A DNA stretch of 64,000 nt from Mycolicibacterium aromaticivorans JS19b1 = JCM 16368 (GTDB taxonomy: Bacteria; Actinomycetota; Actinomycetes; Mycobacteriales; Mycobacteriaceae): assembly GCF_000559085.1 (NCBI RefSeq), contig NZ_JALN02000001.1, positions 1,240,001-1,304,000 on the forward strand, written 5' to 3'. A program made the translations under genes and the position numbers. Position 1 is the first letter of the stretch; the number at the start of each line of letters is the position of its first letter. Positions 25,820-35,414 of the stretch are shown piece by piece. The notes under the pieces are model-generated. The model saw only the letters and a list, made by a program, of their open reading frames with translations, was not told where the DNA came from and did not search any database.

Positions 25820-26590
25820 CTAGAACAGGCCAACCGGTTGGTTGTGTGGATCGGCGGGCTCGATGAGCTCCGGACCGTTGTTGCGGACACTGTTGACCAG
25901 CGTGGAGACCTCGCGGAGATCGATACCGGCGATGTCGGGCGGTGCCGACAACAGCTCGGCGTCGGCAGGCTGATCGGGATCCAGCCAGCGGTCCCAGTCC
26001 GCCTCGTCGAGCACCAGCGGCATCCGGTCGTGGATCTCGGCGAGCTCGCCCACCGCGTCGGTGGTGATGATCGTGCACGTCAACAGCGGCGGAACCTCGG
26101 TGGCTTGCCCCGGTCTCCATACCGACCACAACCCGGCCATGAACAGCGGCTCGCCGTCCGCACGGAACATGAAGTACGGCGTCTTACGGGCCTTCTTGCC
26201 GGCCGGGGCGTCCGGGTTGGGCTTCCACTCGTAGTAGCCGTCCATCGGAACCAGGCAGCGCTTGCTCTTCGCCGAGGCACGGAATGCCGGTGAACTGGTG
26301 ACCTTTTCAGCTCGAGCGTTGATCAGTAGGGGGCCCTTGTTGTCGGGGGCCCCGTCGGCGGTCGCCTTCACCCAGGGCGGCACCAGACCCCAGCGCATCA
26401 TCCGGACCCGCCGGGTCGGGGTGTCGTCCGGATCGTCGTGCCTGCGGACCACCGTGGCGACGGTGGCGGTGGGGGCGACGTTGTAGTTGGGCCCGCGCGC
26501 CTCCTTCGCCGCCTCGGTGGCTTCGTCAATGGCGTGGATTTTCTCGGCCAGCAGGGCCGGGTCGGTGGTCACCGCGAATCGTCCGCACAT
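25820..26590 (-). CDS. SRAP-domain protein (YedK/HMCES family, Rv3226c homolog)
   Basis: 256 residues, starting MCGRF. After Met removal Cys2 would form the thiazolidine crosslink with abasic sites in single-stranded DNA, protecting them. Other active-site motifs are PNYNVAPTA, WGLVPPWV, NARAEKV, CLVPMDGYYEWK and EIHDRMPLVL with the catalytic His. ATG 26590 was fixed by the requirement for MCGRF; longer readings would destroy the N-terminal cysteine. It is divergent from aroA with 35 bp between starts. Confidence 0.94.
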   Translation of the reverse strand: MCGRFAVTTDPALLAEKIHAIDEATEAAKEARGPNYNVAPTATVATVVRRHDDPDDTPTRRVRMMRWGLVPPWVKATADGAPDNKGPLLINARAEKVTSSPAFRASAKSKRCLVPMDGYYEWKPNPDAPAGKKARKTPYFMFRADGEPLFMAGLWSVWRPGQATEVPPLLTCTIITTDAVGELAEIHDRMPLVLDEADWDRWLDPDQPADAELLSAPPDIAGIDLREVSTLVNSVRNNGPELIEPADPHNQPVGLF

Positions 26591-26625
26591 GACTCCATGG
26601 TGGCGCACGATCCCGACAGGGCAGG

Positions 26626-27921
26626 ATGTATGCCGTGAGCACCGAGTTGTGGGCCGCGCCGTCAACGTCGTCGCCGGTGCATGCGCGCGTCACCGTGCCC
26701 GGCTCGAAATCGCAGACCAACCGCACCCTGGTGCTCGCGGCGCTGGCCGCCGCCCAGGGTCAGGGCACCTCCACGATCAGCGGCGCACTGCGAAGCCGGG
26801 ACACCGACCTGATGATCGGGGCCATCGCGGCCCTCGGCATCGACGTGTCCGGCGCGGGCGCCGAACTGACGGTCGGCGGGGCGCTCGACCCGGGCCCACA
26901 CGCGCGGATCGACTGCGGCTTGGCCGGAACCGTGTTGCGGTTCGTTCCGCCGCTGGCAGCTCTGAGCAACGCCGTCGTCGTATTCGACGGTGACGAACAA
27001 GCCCGAACGCGGCCGATCGCTCCCCTGCTGGACGCGTTGCGGGGACTCGGTGTCGACATCCACGGCAGCGGTCTGCCGTTCGAGGTCCACGGCCGCGGCG
27101 CGGTCGACGGCGGCACGGTGCGCATCGACGCGTCGAGCTCCTCGCAGTTCGTCTCGGGCCTGCTGTTGTCGGGCGCGGCCTTCACCGAGGGCCTGACCGT
27201 CGCGCACACCGGCACGTCGGTGCCGTCGGCTCCGCACATCGCGATGACCGTGGCGATGCTGCGGGAGGCCGGTGTCGACGTCGACGACGCCACCACCAAC
27301 CAGTGGCGGGTGGCGCCGGGGCCGATCGCGGCCCGGCACTGGGACATCGAGCCGGACCTGTCCAACTCGGTCCCGTTCCTTGCTGCGGGAGTGGTGACCG
27401 GTGGGGCGGTGGGGATCGCCGGCTGGCCGTCAGCCAGCGTCCAACCCGCCGACACCATCCTGGGTATCCTCAAGCTTCTCGGATCGACTGTGCACCAATC
27501 AGATTCGCACCTCGAGGTACAAGGTCCGCAGTCCTACGACGGCTTCGAGGTGGACCTGCACGACGTCGGTGAACTGGCCCCCGCGGTGGCCGCCCTGGCC
27601 GCCCTGGCCGCACCTGGCTCGGTGTCGCGGCTGACCGGTATCGCCCATCTGCGCGGCCACGAGACCGACCGGTTGGCGGCGCTGAGCGCCGAGATCGGCG
27701 GGCTCGGCGGCCAGTGCACCGAGACCGACGACGGCCTGGTGATCACCGCGACAGCGCTACACGGGGGCACCTGGCGTTCCTACGCCGACCACCGAATGGC
27801 GATGGCCGGGGCCATCATCGGGCTCCGCGTGCCCGGTGTCGAAGTCGAGGACATCGGGACGACCGCCAAAACCTTGCCGGAGTTCGCGGCGCTGTGGACC
27901 GAGATGGTGGGGGTCGGTTGA
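26626..27921 (+). CDS. aroA: 3-phosphoshikimate 1-carboxyvinyltransferase (EPSP synthase)
   Basis: 431 residues; sixth step of the shikimate pathway, joining shikimate 3-phosphate and PEP. Motifs: [17 protein letters not shown] with the PEP/phosphate-binding Lys, [34 protein letters not shown], and the C-terminal [16 protein letters not shown]. The LAGTxxR motif with Thr, Val and Leu is close to class I (glyphosate-sensitive) enzymes, though not diagnostic. Start ATG 26626; GTG 26635 (VSTELWAAP) is also possible. It overlaps rsgA by 4 nt (TTGA). Confidence 0.95.
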   Translation: MYAVSTELWAAPSTSSPVHARVTVPGSKSQTNRTLVLAALAAAQGQGTSTISGALRSRDTDLMIGAIAALGIDVSGAGAELTVGGALDPGPHARIDCGLAGTVLRFVPPLAALSNAVVVFDGDEQARTRPIAPLLDALRGLGVDIHGSGLPFEVHGRGAVDGGTVRIDASSSSQFVSGLLLSGAAFTEGLTVAHTGTSVPSAPHIAMTVAMLREAGVDVDDATTNQWRVAPGPIAARHWDIEPDLSNSVPFLAAGVVTGGAVGIAGWPSASVQPADTILGILKLLGSTVHQSDSHLEVQGPQSYDGFEVDLHDVGELAPAVAALAALAAPGSVSRLTGIAHLRGHETDRLAALSAEIGGLGGQCTETDDGLVITATALHGGTWRSYADHRMAMAGAIIGLRVPGVEVEDIGTTAKTLPEFAALWTEMVGVG

Positions 27922-28907
27922 GCCCACGCGAGTACGACGAGTCCGACGTCAAGATCCGGTCGGGCCGTGGCTCGCGCCCGCGCACCAAGACCCGGCCCGA
28001 GCACGCCGACGCCGAGGCGGGCATGGTGGTCACCGTCGACCGCGGCCGCTGGGGCTGCGTCCTGGGCGATGATCCGCATCGGCTCGTCACGGCGATGCGG
28101 GCCCGGGAACTGGGCCGCACCCCGATCGTCGTCGGCGACCAGGTCGATGTCGTCGGCGACCTGACCGGACGGCCGGACACGCTGGCCCGGATCGTGCGGC
28201 GCGGTGAACGGCGAACGGTGTTGCGCCGCACCGCCGATGACACCGATCCGACCGAGCGGGTGGTGGTCGCCAACGCCGACCAGTTGCTGATGGTGGTGGC
28301 ACTGGCCGATCCCCCGCCGCGCACCGGCCTGGTGGACCGTGCGCTCATCGCGGCGTACGCCGGCGGACTGCGGCCGATCCTGTGCCTGACCAAGACGGAT
28401 CTGATGCCGGCCGAGTCGTTCGCCGAGCAGTTCGCCGATCTGGACCTCACGGTGCTGACCGCGGGGCGGGGCGACCCGATCGACCAAGTCGAGGAGATGC
28501 TGGCGGGACAGGTCACCGTGCTGCTCGGCCACTCCGGGGTCGGCAAGTCCACTCTGGTGAATCGCCTTGTTCCGCAGGCATTTCGAGCCACCGGCGAAGT
28601 GTCCGGGGTAGGCAAGGGCAAACACACCTCCACGCAGTCGGTGGCGCTGCCGCTACCGGGCGGCGGCTGGGTGGTCGACACCCCGGGCATCAGATCGTTC
28701 GGGCTGGCCCATATCCAGCCCGACGATGTGTTGCGGGCGTTTTCGGATCTGGCGGAGGCCATCGCAGACTGCCCGCGCGGATGCGGCCACCTCGGCCCGC
28801 CCGCCGACCCGGAGTGCGCCCTGGACTCGCTCACCGGCGCGCCCGCGCGGCGAGTCGCAGCGGCCCGACGGCTACTCGCCGCGTTGTCAGACGGCGCGGC
28901 GTACTGA
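27918..28907 (+). CDS. rsgA: Ribosome small-subunit GTPase RsgA (YjeQ)
   Basis: 329 residues; a circularly permuted GTPase that assists 30S maturation. G4 (LTKTD) precedes G1 (GHSGVGKST) and G3 (DTPGIRSF), the family hallmark. An OB-fold region lies before the GTPase and a C-terminal zinc site ([16 protein letters not shown]) after it. The best start is TTG 27918, which overlaps the aroA stop as TTGA and gives the length of Rv3228 and its typical N-terminus [14 protein letters not shown] rare start codon plus overlap means translation is probably coupled to aroA. Confidence 0.93.
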   Translation: MSPREYDESDVKIRSGRGSRPRTKTRPEHADAEAGMVVTVDRGRWGCVLGDDPHRLVTAMRARELGRTPIVVGDQVDVVGDLTGRPDTLARIVRRGERRTVLRRTADDTDPTERVVVANADQLLMVVALADPPPRTGLVDRALIAAYAGGLRPILCLTKTDLMPAESFAEQFADLDLTVLTAGRGDPIDQVEEMLAGQVTVLLGHSGVGKSTLVNRLVPQAFRATGEVSGVGKGKHTSTQSVALPLPGGGWVVDTPGIRSFGLAHIQPDDVLRAFSDLAEAIADCPRGCGHLGPPADPECALDSLTGAPARRVAAARRLLAALSDGAAY

Positions 28908-28947
28908 TAATTGTTTGCAACACCAACCGAGAGGGCACGCCGCACAC

Positions 28948-29796
28948 ATGAGCACTGTTCCGAGCTTGACACTCAATGACGGCACCACGATCCCGCAGCT
29001 GGGGTTCGGCGTCTTCCAGATCGACCCGGACGAGACCGCGTCCGCGGTGCGCACCGCCCTCGAAATCGGCTATCGCCACATCGACACCGCCGAGATGTAT
29101 CAGAACGAGAAGGGCGTCGGGCAGGGCGTCCGGGACTTCGGCATCGACCGCAGCGAGGTGTACATCACCAGCAAGCTCAACAACGGATTCCACAAGCCCG
29201 ACGATGCACGGCGCGCATTCGACGCGACGATCGAGGCGCTCGGCTTCGACTACGTCGACCTGTTCCTGATCCACTGGCCGCTGCCGACGCTGTATGACGG
29301 CGACTTCGTCTCCACCTGGAAGACGTTGGAGGAGTTCAAGAATGACGGCCGGGCCCGCAGCATCGGGGTGTCAAACTTCCAGATCCACCATCTGGAGACC
29401 CTGGCCCGCGACACCGAGACGGTGCCCGCCGTCAACCAGATCGAGGTGCACCCCTACTTCGCCAACGACGAGCTGCGCGCTTACGGCACCGACCACACCA
29501 TCCTCACCGAGGCGTGGTCGCCGATCGCTCAGGGCGCGGTGCTCGGCGATCCGGTGATCGGCAAGATCGCCGAGCGGCTGGGTAAGAGCCCGGCCCAGGT
29601 GGTGCTGCGCTGGCACATCGAGCGCGGCGACATCGTGTTCCCGAAATCCGTTACCCCGGAGCGGATCAAGGAGAACCTGGAGATCTTCGACTTCGAACTC
29701 GGCGACGACGACATCGACGCCATCACCGCGCTCGACAAGGGCGAAGCCGGTCGGCGCGGTCCGAACCCGGACACCTTTGACTACATCCCGAAGTAA
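28948..29796 (+). CDS. Aldo/keto reductase
   Basis: 282 residues, AKR superfamily (beta/alpha barrel, NADPH-dependent). Catalytic tetrad: Asp and Tyr in HIDTAEMYQNE, Lys in ITSKLNN, His in LIHWPLP. The cofactor tail motif is FPKSVTPERIKENLEIFDFEL. It resembles mycobacterial AKR5-type enzymes such as Rv2971, which reduce dicarbonyls like methylglyoxal. ATG 28948 starts right at the family N-terminus (MSTVPSLTLNDGTTIPQLGFG). It follows rsgA by 40 bp and ends before a large inverted repeat. Confidence 0.92.
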   Translation: MSTVPSLTLNDGTTIPQLGFGVFQIDPDETASAVRTALEIGYRHIDTAEMYQNEKGVGQGVRDFGIDRSEVYITSKLNNGFHKPDDARRAFDATIEALGFDYVDLFLIHWPLPTLYDGDFVSTWKTLEEFKNDGRARSIGVSNFQIHHLETLARDTETVPAVNQIEVHPYFANDELRAYGTDHTILTEAWSPIAQGAVLGDPVIGKIAERLGKSPAQVVLRWHIERGDIVFPKSVTPERIKENLEIFDFELGDDDIDAITALDKGEAGRRGPNPDTFDYIPK

Positions 29797-29821
29797 CCGG
29801 TAGCCGAGACGCTGGTAATGA

Positions 29822-29878
29822 CGAGATCGACGCCAGCGAGGGAGTTATTCGACCTTTTCCTCGCCGGCGTCGATCTCG
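29822..29878. terminator. Large inverted repeat, probable bidirectional terminator
   Basis: CGAGATCGACGCC (29822-29834) pairs perfectly with GGCGTCGATCTCG (29866-29878). After one A/C mismatch, GCGAGG (29836-29841) pairs with CCTCGC (29859-29864). The 19-bp stem has a 17-nt loop and separates convergent aldo/keto reductase and desA3. There is no U-tract after the stem, so it may act as a processing or stabilising hairpin instead. Confidence 0.65.
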
Positions 29879-29886
29879 ATAAATCG

Positions 29887-31149
29887 CTAGGCGGCTTTGG
29901 CCGTGCGCTTGGCGCGTCGCTTCTGACGAGCCGTCGCGATCGCGGTCTTGAGCCCGCGCTTGCGGCCGGTCGCCGGGTCCACACCCGCGTAGCCCGATTC
30001 GAGCTCGGCGAACATCCGCTCGCTGCGGGTCTCAGGTGCATCGTCGGCGGTGTCGCGCAGGTACTTGTCCGGCAACGACAGCTTGGCGATCGTGCGCCAG
30101 GTCTTGGCGTACTGCACCAGGAACGGGCCCGTGGTGTAGGGCAGGTCGTACTTGTCGCAAATCTGCCGCACCCGCACCGAGATCTCGTGGTACCGGTTGC
30201 TGGGCAGGTCAGGGAACAAGTGGTGCTCGATCTGGTACGACAGGTTGCCGGTCATGAAGTCCATGGCGCGGCTGCCTGAGATGTTGGCGCTACCCAGCAT
30301 CTGGCGTAGATACCACTGACCCTTGCTCTCACCGACCATGTCGGTCTTGGTGAATTTCTCTGCGCCATCCGGGAAGTGGCCGCAGAAGATCACCGCGTTG
30401 GCCCACACGTTGCGGATCACGTTGGCCACAGCGTTGGCGGTGGCCGTCGAGCGGTAGGTGGCGCCGGGCGACAACGACGTGATCGCCGGGTAGGCCACGT
30501 AGTCCTTGAGCAGCTGCCGTCCCGCTTTGGCGCCGAACTCACGCACCCGGATCAGGGTGGCCTTGCGGTCGTCGCGGCCCTTGGAGATCTTGCCGAGCTC
30601 CAGGTGCTGCAGGCCGACACCCCACTCGAAGCCGATCGCCAGCAGGGTGTTGAACAGCAGGTTGCCGTACAGGTTGAACGGCTTCCACTTGGCATCGCGG
30701 GTGACCCGGATGACGCCGTAGCCGACGTCATCGTCCATACCGAGGATGTTGGTGTACTTGTGGTGCATGAAGTTGTGGGTGAACCGCCAGTGCTTGGACG
30801 CCCCGCTCATGTCCCACTCCCACGACGAGGAGTGAATCTCGGGATCGTTCATCCAGTCCCACTGGCCGTGCATGACGTTGTGGCCGATCTCCATGTTCTC
30901 GATGATCTTGGCCACGCCCAGGGTCACGGTGCCCGCCCACCAGGCGGATCGTTTGGAGCTGGCAGCCAGCATCAGTCGCCCGGCGACCTCGAGACCGCGC
31001 TGGGCGGCGATGGTGCGGCGGATGTAGCGCGCATCCCGCGCGCCGAGGGAATCTTCGATGTCCTGGCGGATGGCGTCGAGCTCAACCGCCAAGCTTTCGA
31101 TGTCTGCATCAGTCAGATGCGTAAACGCTTCCACATCGGTAATAGCCAT
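29887..31149 (-). CDS. desA3: DesA3, membrane stearoyl-CoA delta-9 desaturase
   Basis: 420 residues, membrane fatty-acid desaturase. The three His boxes that bind the diiron centre are visible: GHNVMHGQ, HNFMHHKYTN and QIEHHLFPD, with hydrophobic segments between them. The C-terminal basic tail RQKRRAKRTAKAA is typical. In M. tuberculosis DesA3 (Rv3229c) makes oleoyl-CoA using electrons from the neighbouring reductase Rv3230c. A clear ribosome site, AGAAGGGAGG, precedes ATG 31149. The 70-bp gap to the reductase gene holds an operator, so desA3 probably has its own promoter. Confidence 0.95.
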   Translation of the reverse strand: MAITDVEAFTHLTDADIESLAVELDAIRQDIEDSLGARDARYIRRTIAAQRGLEVAGRLMLAASSKRSAWWAGTVTLGVAKIIENMEIGHNVMHGQWDWMNDPEIHSSSWEWDMSGASKHWRFTHNFMHHKYTNILGMDDDVGYGVIRVTRDAKWKPFNLYGNLLFNTLLAIGFEWGVGLQHLELGKISKGRDDRKATLIRVREFGAKAGRQLLKDYVAYPAITSLSPGATYRSTATANAVANVIRNVWANAVIFCGHFPDGAEKFTKTDMVGESKGQWYLRQMLGSANISGSRAMDFMTGNLSYQIEHHLFPDLPSNRYHEISVRVRQICDKYDLPYTTGPFLVQYAKTWRTIAKLSLPDKYLRDTADDAPETRSERMFAELESGYAGVDPATGRKRGLKTAIATARQKRRAKRTAKAA

Positions 31150-31171
31150 TAGTCACGCCTCCCTTCTTGTG

Positions 31172-31206
31172 CCTACGCTACCGTAACCTACGTACCCGTA
31201 GGTTAC
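31172..31206. promoter_or_regulatory. Operator upstream of desA3
   Basis: GTAACCTACG (31183-31192) and CGTAGGTTAC (31197-31206) form a perfect 10-bp inverted repeat with a 4-nt centre. The 20-mer CCTACGCTACCGTAACCTAC at 31172-31191 recurs upstream of the partner reductase with two mismatches. This is typical of a TetR-type dimer site, shared by both genes. Confidence 0.75.
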
Positions 31207-31219
31207 TAGCCAGTAAACC

Positions 31220-32377
31220 TCAGACGTCAACCACACAGTCGCCCGAAGCGGCCGAAATACACGTCTGAATTCGGGTGCCCGGCTCGTGCTCCGCACCCGT
31301 ACGCAGGTCGCGGACGTGGCCTTCCACCAGGGGCACCACACACGACTGGCAGATGCCCATCCGGCAGCCGAACGGCATCCGCAATCCGGCCTGCTCGCCG
31401 GCCTCCATCAGCGACGTCGCCGCATCCACCTGTACGGACTTGCCACTGCGGCCGAACGTCACCGTCCCGCCCTCCCCGTGGGTGGCCGTCCGGGACGCCG
31501 CGAACCGCTCCAGATGCAGGCGGTCGCCGATGCCGGCGGCCTGCCACACCTTCTCGGCCTCGGTGAGCATCCCCTCCGGACCACAGGCCCAGGTCTGGCG
31601 CTCCCGCCAGTCCGGGACCAGATCGTCGAGCCGGCTCAGGTCCAGGCGCCCCTCGGTGCGGGTGGTACGGACGGTCAGCCGATACCCGTCGTGCTCACGA
31701 GCCAGCTGCGCGAGCTCCCCGGCGAACATCACGTCGGATTCGGTTGGGGCCGAATGAATATGGACGATATGACCTGGGCCGCCGATCTGATCGCGGCGCT
31801 CCAGCGTCCGCAGCATCGACATCACCGGGGTGATTCCGGAGCCGCCGGTCAAGAACAACACCGACGCCGGCGACGGGTCCGGCATCACGAAATTGCCCTG
31901 CGGTGCGGCCAGCCGCACGATCGTGCCGGGAGTGACGCCGCCGACCAGGTGGGTGGACAGGAAGCCCTCCGGCATCGCCTTGACGGTGATCGTGATGGTG
32001 CGCGAGCGGCCGGCGCCGTCGGCGTGCGGGCTCGAGGTCAGTGAATACGACCGCCACCGCCAGCGGCCGTCGACCAGAAGGCCGATACCGATGTACTGGC
32101 CGGCTTGGTAATCAAAGGTGAAACCCCAGCCCGGCTTGATCACCAGCGTGGCCGAATCCTCGGTCTCCCGCCGGACCTCGACCACCCGGCCGCGCAGTTC
32201 GCGCGCCGACCACAACGGGTTGGCCAGTTTCAGATAGTCATCGGGCAGTAGCGGCGTGGTGATCCGCCCGAACAGTGCCCGGACCGCGTCGATCGCGGGA
32301 TTGCGTCCTTCGCCGGCCACCTTCGGTCGCACGGTGTCGACCACGTTCGCACTGATCTTGACCTGGTTCTTCGCCAT
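31220..32377 (-). CDS. Flavin/2Fe-2S reductase partner of DesA3 (Rv3230c homolog)
   Basis: 385 residues: an FAD-binding domain with [10 protein letters not shown], an NAD(P)H domain with [15 protein letters not shown], and a C-terminal plant-type 2Fe-2S domain with CRMGICQSC and a last Cys in IQTCISA. It transfers electrons from NADPH to DesA3. The N-terminal about 70 residues are an extra segment typical of this subgroup. A strong ribosome site, GAGAGGAGG, precedes ATG 32377. It lies upstream of desA3 with a shared operator sequence, so the two form a regulon. Confidence 0.93.
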   Translation of the reverse strand: MAKNQVKISANVVDTVRPKVAGEGRNPAIDAVRALFGRITTPLLPDDYLKLANPLWSARELRGRVVEVRRETEDSATLVIKPGWGFTFDYQAGQYIGIGLLVDGRWRWRSYSLTSSPHADGAGRSRTITITVKAMPEGFLSTHLVGGVTPGTIVRLAAPQGNFVMPDPSPASVLFLTGGSGITPVMSMLRTLERRDQIGGPGHIVHIHSAPTESDVMFAGELAQLAREHDGYRLTVRTTRTEGRLDLSRLDDLVPDWRERQTWACGPEGMLTEAEKVWQAAGIGDRLHLERFAASRTATHGEGGTVTFGRSGKSVQVDAATSLMEAGEQAGLRMPFGCRMGICQSCVVPLVEGHVRDLRTGAEHEPGTRIQTCISAASGDCVVDV

Positions 32378-32401
32378 TGCGCACCTCCTCTCGACGTCAA
32401 A

Positions 32402-32432
32402 CCTACGGTACCGTAACTTACGGTTCCGTATC
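32402..32432. promoter_or_regulatory. Operator upstream of the desA3 reductase gene
   Basis: Two neighbouring palindromes: TACGGTACCGTA (32404-32415) and TACGGTTCCGTA (32419-32430). The 20-mer CCTACGGTACCGTAACTTAC at 32402-32421 matches the desA3-side sequence in 18 of 20 positions. It lies 25-55 bp upstream of ATG 32377, where it would overlap the promoter. Confidence 0.75.
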
Positions 32433-32438
32433 CAGGCG

Positions 32439-32942
32439 TCAGAGCAATTCGAGCAGGAACGGCAACTCCTGGGTGCCGTACCAGGCCAAGGGGTGATCCG
32501 CGGCGTCGCCGACGGTCAATTCGGCGTCCTCATCGCCCAGATCAGCGTCGTCGATCACCGCCATCGCGGCCTTGACCGCCGGCTCGGCCGCCGAGTTGTC
32601 GACATAGGCGGCAACCACCTGGTCCAGGTTCACCCGTCCGCTGACCCGCACCACCGCGTCGTCGAGATCAGGGCGCGCGGTCGCATCCGCATCGGCGATC
32701 ACAACCGCGCGCCGCAGTGGCAATTGCGGGTCGGCGTTGTCGGATTCGGCGGCCAGCAGCCGCAGCGACGCCAGCGCGGCTTCTCCGATCGCGACCTCGG
32801 CCAGCTCCTCGTCGTCGCCCTCGGCGTAGGACTCCCGCAGAGTCGGCGTGACCGCGAACGCCGTCCCGCTCAACGGCTGCATCGACCCATCGGCGACCAG
32901 CTGTTGCAGCATGGCCAACGTGGCTGGGATATAGACCCGCAT
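32439..32942 (-). CDS. Conserved actinobacterial protein (Rv3231c homolog)
   Basis: 167 residues, acidic and alanine-rich, beginning [21 protein letters not shown]. It has alternating strand and helix segments ([29 protein letters not shown]) and a C-terminus [16 protein letters not shown]. There is no signal peptide, membrane segment or catalytic motif. It corresponds to Rv3231c, a DUF6912-type protein of unknown function. It sits 22 bp downstream of ppk2 on the same strand, so it is probably expressed with it. Confidence 0.78.
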   Translation of the reverse strand: MRVYIPATLAMLQQLVADGSMQPLSGTAFAVTPTLRESYAEGDDEELAEVAIGEAALASLRLLAAESDNADPQLPLRRAVVIADADATARPDLDDAVVRVSGRVNLDQVVAAYVDNSAAEPAVKAAMAVIDDADLGDEDAELTVGDAADHPLAWYGTQELPFLLELL

Positions 32943-32964
32943 CCCGGCAGATTATCCGCTGCGC

Positions 32965-33813
32965 CTAGGCGCCGTTCCCGAGCAGGGTGGAGACGTGATC
33001 GTCGACATAGGTCGACAGCTCTCGCGCCGGCCGCTGATAGTCGCCCATCGGCGGCCGTTTGGGCAGATCGACCTTCGGGTGCTCGACATGTTCGTAGTCG
33101 ATGCCTTTCAGCAGATGGGCCATCATGTTCAGACGCGCGTGCTTCTTGTCGTCGGACTCCACCACGAACCACGGGCTGGCCGGGGTGTCGGTGCGCACCA
33201 TCATCTGATCCTTGGCACGCGAGTAGTCCTCCCAGCGATAGATGGACTCGAGGTCCATCGGGCTGAGCTTCCAGCGCCGCAACGGATCCTTGCGCCGTTT
33301 CTTGAACCGGCGGAGCTGCTCATCGTCGGAGACCGAGAACCAGTACTTGCGCAGGATGATTCCTTCGTCGATCAGCATCTGCTCGAAGATCGGGCACTGC
33401 CGCAGAAACAGCTCGTGCTCGACCGGCGTGCAGAAGCCCATCACCACTTCGACACCGGCGCGGTTGTACCAGGATCGGTCGAACAACACGATCTCGCCGC
33501 GCGCCGGCAGATGCTCGACATAGCGCTGGAAATACCACTGGCCGCGCTCACGTTCGGTCGGTGCGGGCAACGCGGCGATGCGCGCAATCCGGGGGCTCAG
33601 GTACTCGGTGATGCGCTTGATCGTGCCGCCCTTGCCGGCCGCATCGCGGCCTTCGAACACGACGACGACCCGCGCGCCGGTGGCCTTTACCCACTCCTGC
33701 AAGGACACCAATTCGGTTTGTAGCCGATATAATTCGGCTTCGTAGATGTCGTTGGGAATCTTGCGATTAACCTTGGCGACCGGCTCGTCACCCTTCGATT
33801 TGGCCTTACCCAT
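32965..33813 (-). CDS. ppk2: Polyphosphate kinase 2
   Basis: 282 residues, PPK2 family: Walker A FEGRDAAGKGGTIKRI, Walker B-like LFDRSWYNRAGVE, and the lid region RRKDPLRRWKLSPMDLES. It uses polyphosphate to phosphorylate nucleoside diphosphates (GDP to GTP in mycobacteria) or the reverse reaction. Ortholog of Rv3232c. The N-terminal MGKAKSKGDEPVAKVNRK is a basic tail. It lies 9 bp downstream of the WS/DGAT-like gene on the same strand. Confidence 0.94.
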   Translation of the reverse strand: MGKAKSKGDEPVAKVNRKIPNDIYEAELYRLQTELVSLQEWVKATGARVVVVFEGRDAAGKGGTIKRITEYLSPRIARIAALPAPTERERGQWYFQRYVEHLPARGEIVLFDRSWYNRAGVEVVMGFCTPVEHELFLRQCPIFEQMLIDEGIILRKYWFSVSDDEQLRRFKKRRKDPLRRWKLSPMDLESIYRWEDYSRAKDQMMVRTDTPASPWFVVESDDKKHARLNMMAHLLKGIDYEHVEHPKVDLPKRPPMGDYQRPARELSTYVDDHVSTLLGNGA

Positions 33814-33822
33814 CGCCGAATC

Positions 33823-35238
33823 CTACGTCTGCCGCGCGGCTTCGAGCAGTTCCTCGAGAGATTCGGCCAGCAGCGTCGGCAGCACGTCCACATCGCTCAT
33901 GGCATCGCGATCGGCGTGGATGCCGAAATAGAGCATGCCGCAATACGATGTGACGCCGATGGCCAGCACCTGGTTGTGCAACAGCGGCGGCACCGCGTAC
34001 GTCTCGAGCAGCTTCGCCCCGGCCACATACATCTGCGACTGCGGCCCAGGGACATTGGTGATCAACAGATTGAACTGGCGGGCCGAGAACTGGGTGGCGA
34101 CCCGGGTGCCCATGGCATGCAACGTCGGCGGCGCGAAGCCCGACAGGGTGAGGATGGTGCGGGCGTCCACCAGACTGGCTGCCGCCGAATGCGACTCGGT
34201 GGTGTGGGCAATCTGAGACAGACGTACCACCGCGTTGCCCTCGCCGATCGGGAGGTCGACCAGGAACGGGGCGACCTCGCTGATGGCCTGGCCCGGACCG
34301 GACGACTCCAGGACCGCCTCGGGGTACACCGACGTCGGCGCCATGGCCCGCGCAGTGGAGCTGGTGGTGACCGGCTCGCCGCGCGACAGCAGCCAGTTGC
34401 GCAGGGCACCGGCGATGACGGCCAGCACCACGTCGTTCACGTCGCAGTCGTAGCGCGAACGCACCAGCCGGTAGTCCGCGAGGGAACCGACGGCAACCGT
34501 AAACCGCCGATTGCGCGACACCTTGGTGTTCAGCGGACTATTCGGTGCGGTACCGCGGGCCACGGTGCGCGCCACGTCGGTCAGCCGCCGCGCCAGATCG
34601 ACCACTTCCCCGCTGTTGCGGGCCAGCTCGCCGACGGCGGAGGTGACCGCCTGCATCTGCATGCGGGGCCGGGCCAGCCACTCCCCGACAGCGCCGAGCA
34701 GCAGCTGGCCGTTGGTGGGTTCGCGGCCCGGGATCCAGATGTCCTCACCGAACGTCGGCGGCTTCTGCGTGCGGTCGGCGATGACGTGGCCGATCTCCAG
34801 CGCCGTCATCCCGTTGACCAGCGCCTGGTGCGACTTCGTGTAAATGGCCAGCCGGTTCTTGGACAGCCCCTCGATCAGGTACATCTCCCACAGCGGCCGC
34901 GACCGGTCCAGCGGGCGCGACCCCAGCCTGGCGATCAGTTCGTGGAGCTGCGAATCGCTTCCCGGTGACGGCAGCGCAGAACGCCGGACGTGATAGGTGA
35001 TGTCGAAGTCCGGATCGTCGACCCATACCGGCCGCGCCAAACCGAAGGTGACCTCGCGGACCTTCTGGCGATAACGCCGGATCTGCGGCAGCCGATGTTC
35101 GACGGTTTCCAGCAGGGTCTCGTAACTCAACCCGGCGCGGGGCTTGCGCACGATCGCCAGGGAGCCGACGTACATGGGGGTGGAGGTGTTCTCCAGGTGA
35201 TAGAACGAGGCGTCCGACGCTGACAGCCTAGTCACCAT
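33823..35238 (-). CDS. WS/DGAT-family protein with degenerate active site (Tgs3-like)
   Basis: 471 residues, full-length wax ester synthase / diacylglycerol acyltransferase family. N-terminal LSASDASFYHLENTSTPMYVG is characteristic. The catalytic HHxxxDG motif reads HQALVNG (137-143): the first His remains, but the second His is Gln and the Asp is Asn. PLWEMYLIEGL and the C-terminal NLLITNVPGPQSQMYVAGA are conserved. At the same place M. tuberculosis has two shorter genes, Rv3233c and Rv3234c (tgs3), so this could be the unsplit ancestor. Activity in triacylglycerol synthesis is uncertain. Confidence 0.85.
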   Translation of the reverse strand: MVTRLSASDASFYHLENTSTPMYVGSLAIVRKPRAGLSYETLLETVEHRLPQIRRYRQKVREVTFGLARPVWVDDPDFDITYHVRRSALPSPGSDSQLHELIARLGSRPLDRSRPLWEMYLIEGLSKNRLAIYTKSHQALVNGMTALEIGHVIADRTQKPPTFGEDIWIPGREPTNGQLLLGAVGEWLARPRMQMQAVTSAVGELARNSGEVVDLARRLTDVARTVARGTAPNSPLNTKVSRNRRFTVAVGSLADYRLVRSRYDCDVNDVVLAVIAGALRNWLLSRGEPVTTSSTARAMAPTSVYPEAVLESSGPGQAISEVAPFLVDLPIGEGNAVVRLSQIAHTTESHSAAASLVDARTILTLSGFAPPTLHAMGTRVATQFSARQFNLLITNVPGPQSQMYVAGAKLLETYAVPPLLHNQVLAIGVTSYCGMLYFGIHADRDAMSDVDVLPTLLAESLEELLEAARQT

Positions 35239-35414
35239 CGTTGCGACATTCCCCTCATCGACAATCCCCGCCCCGTCCCGACACGGTAGCCGTCAACCCC
35301 GGGTCAGCGCATCGCGGGTGCACACACCATCGTCGAAACTGTGCCATCATGACGCCATCGGTTCGCCCCTCTCCGGCAGCCGGTCGCCCCGTTGACCGCT
35401 TTCGGAGAGTGCCC

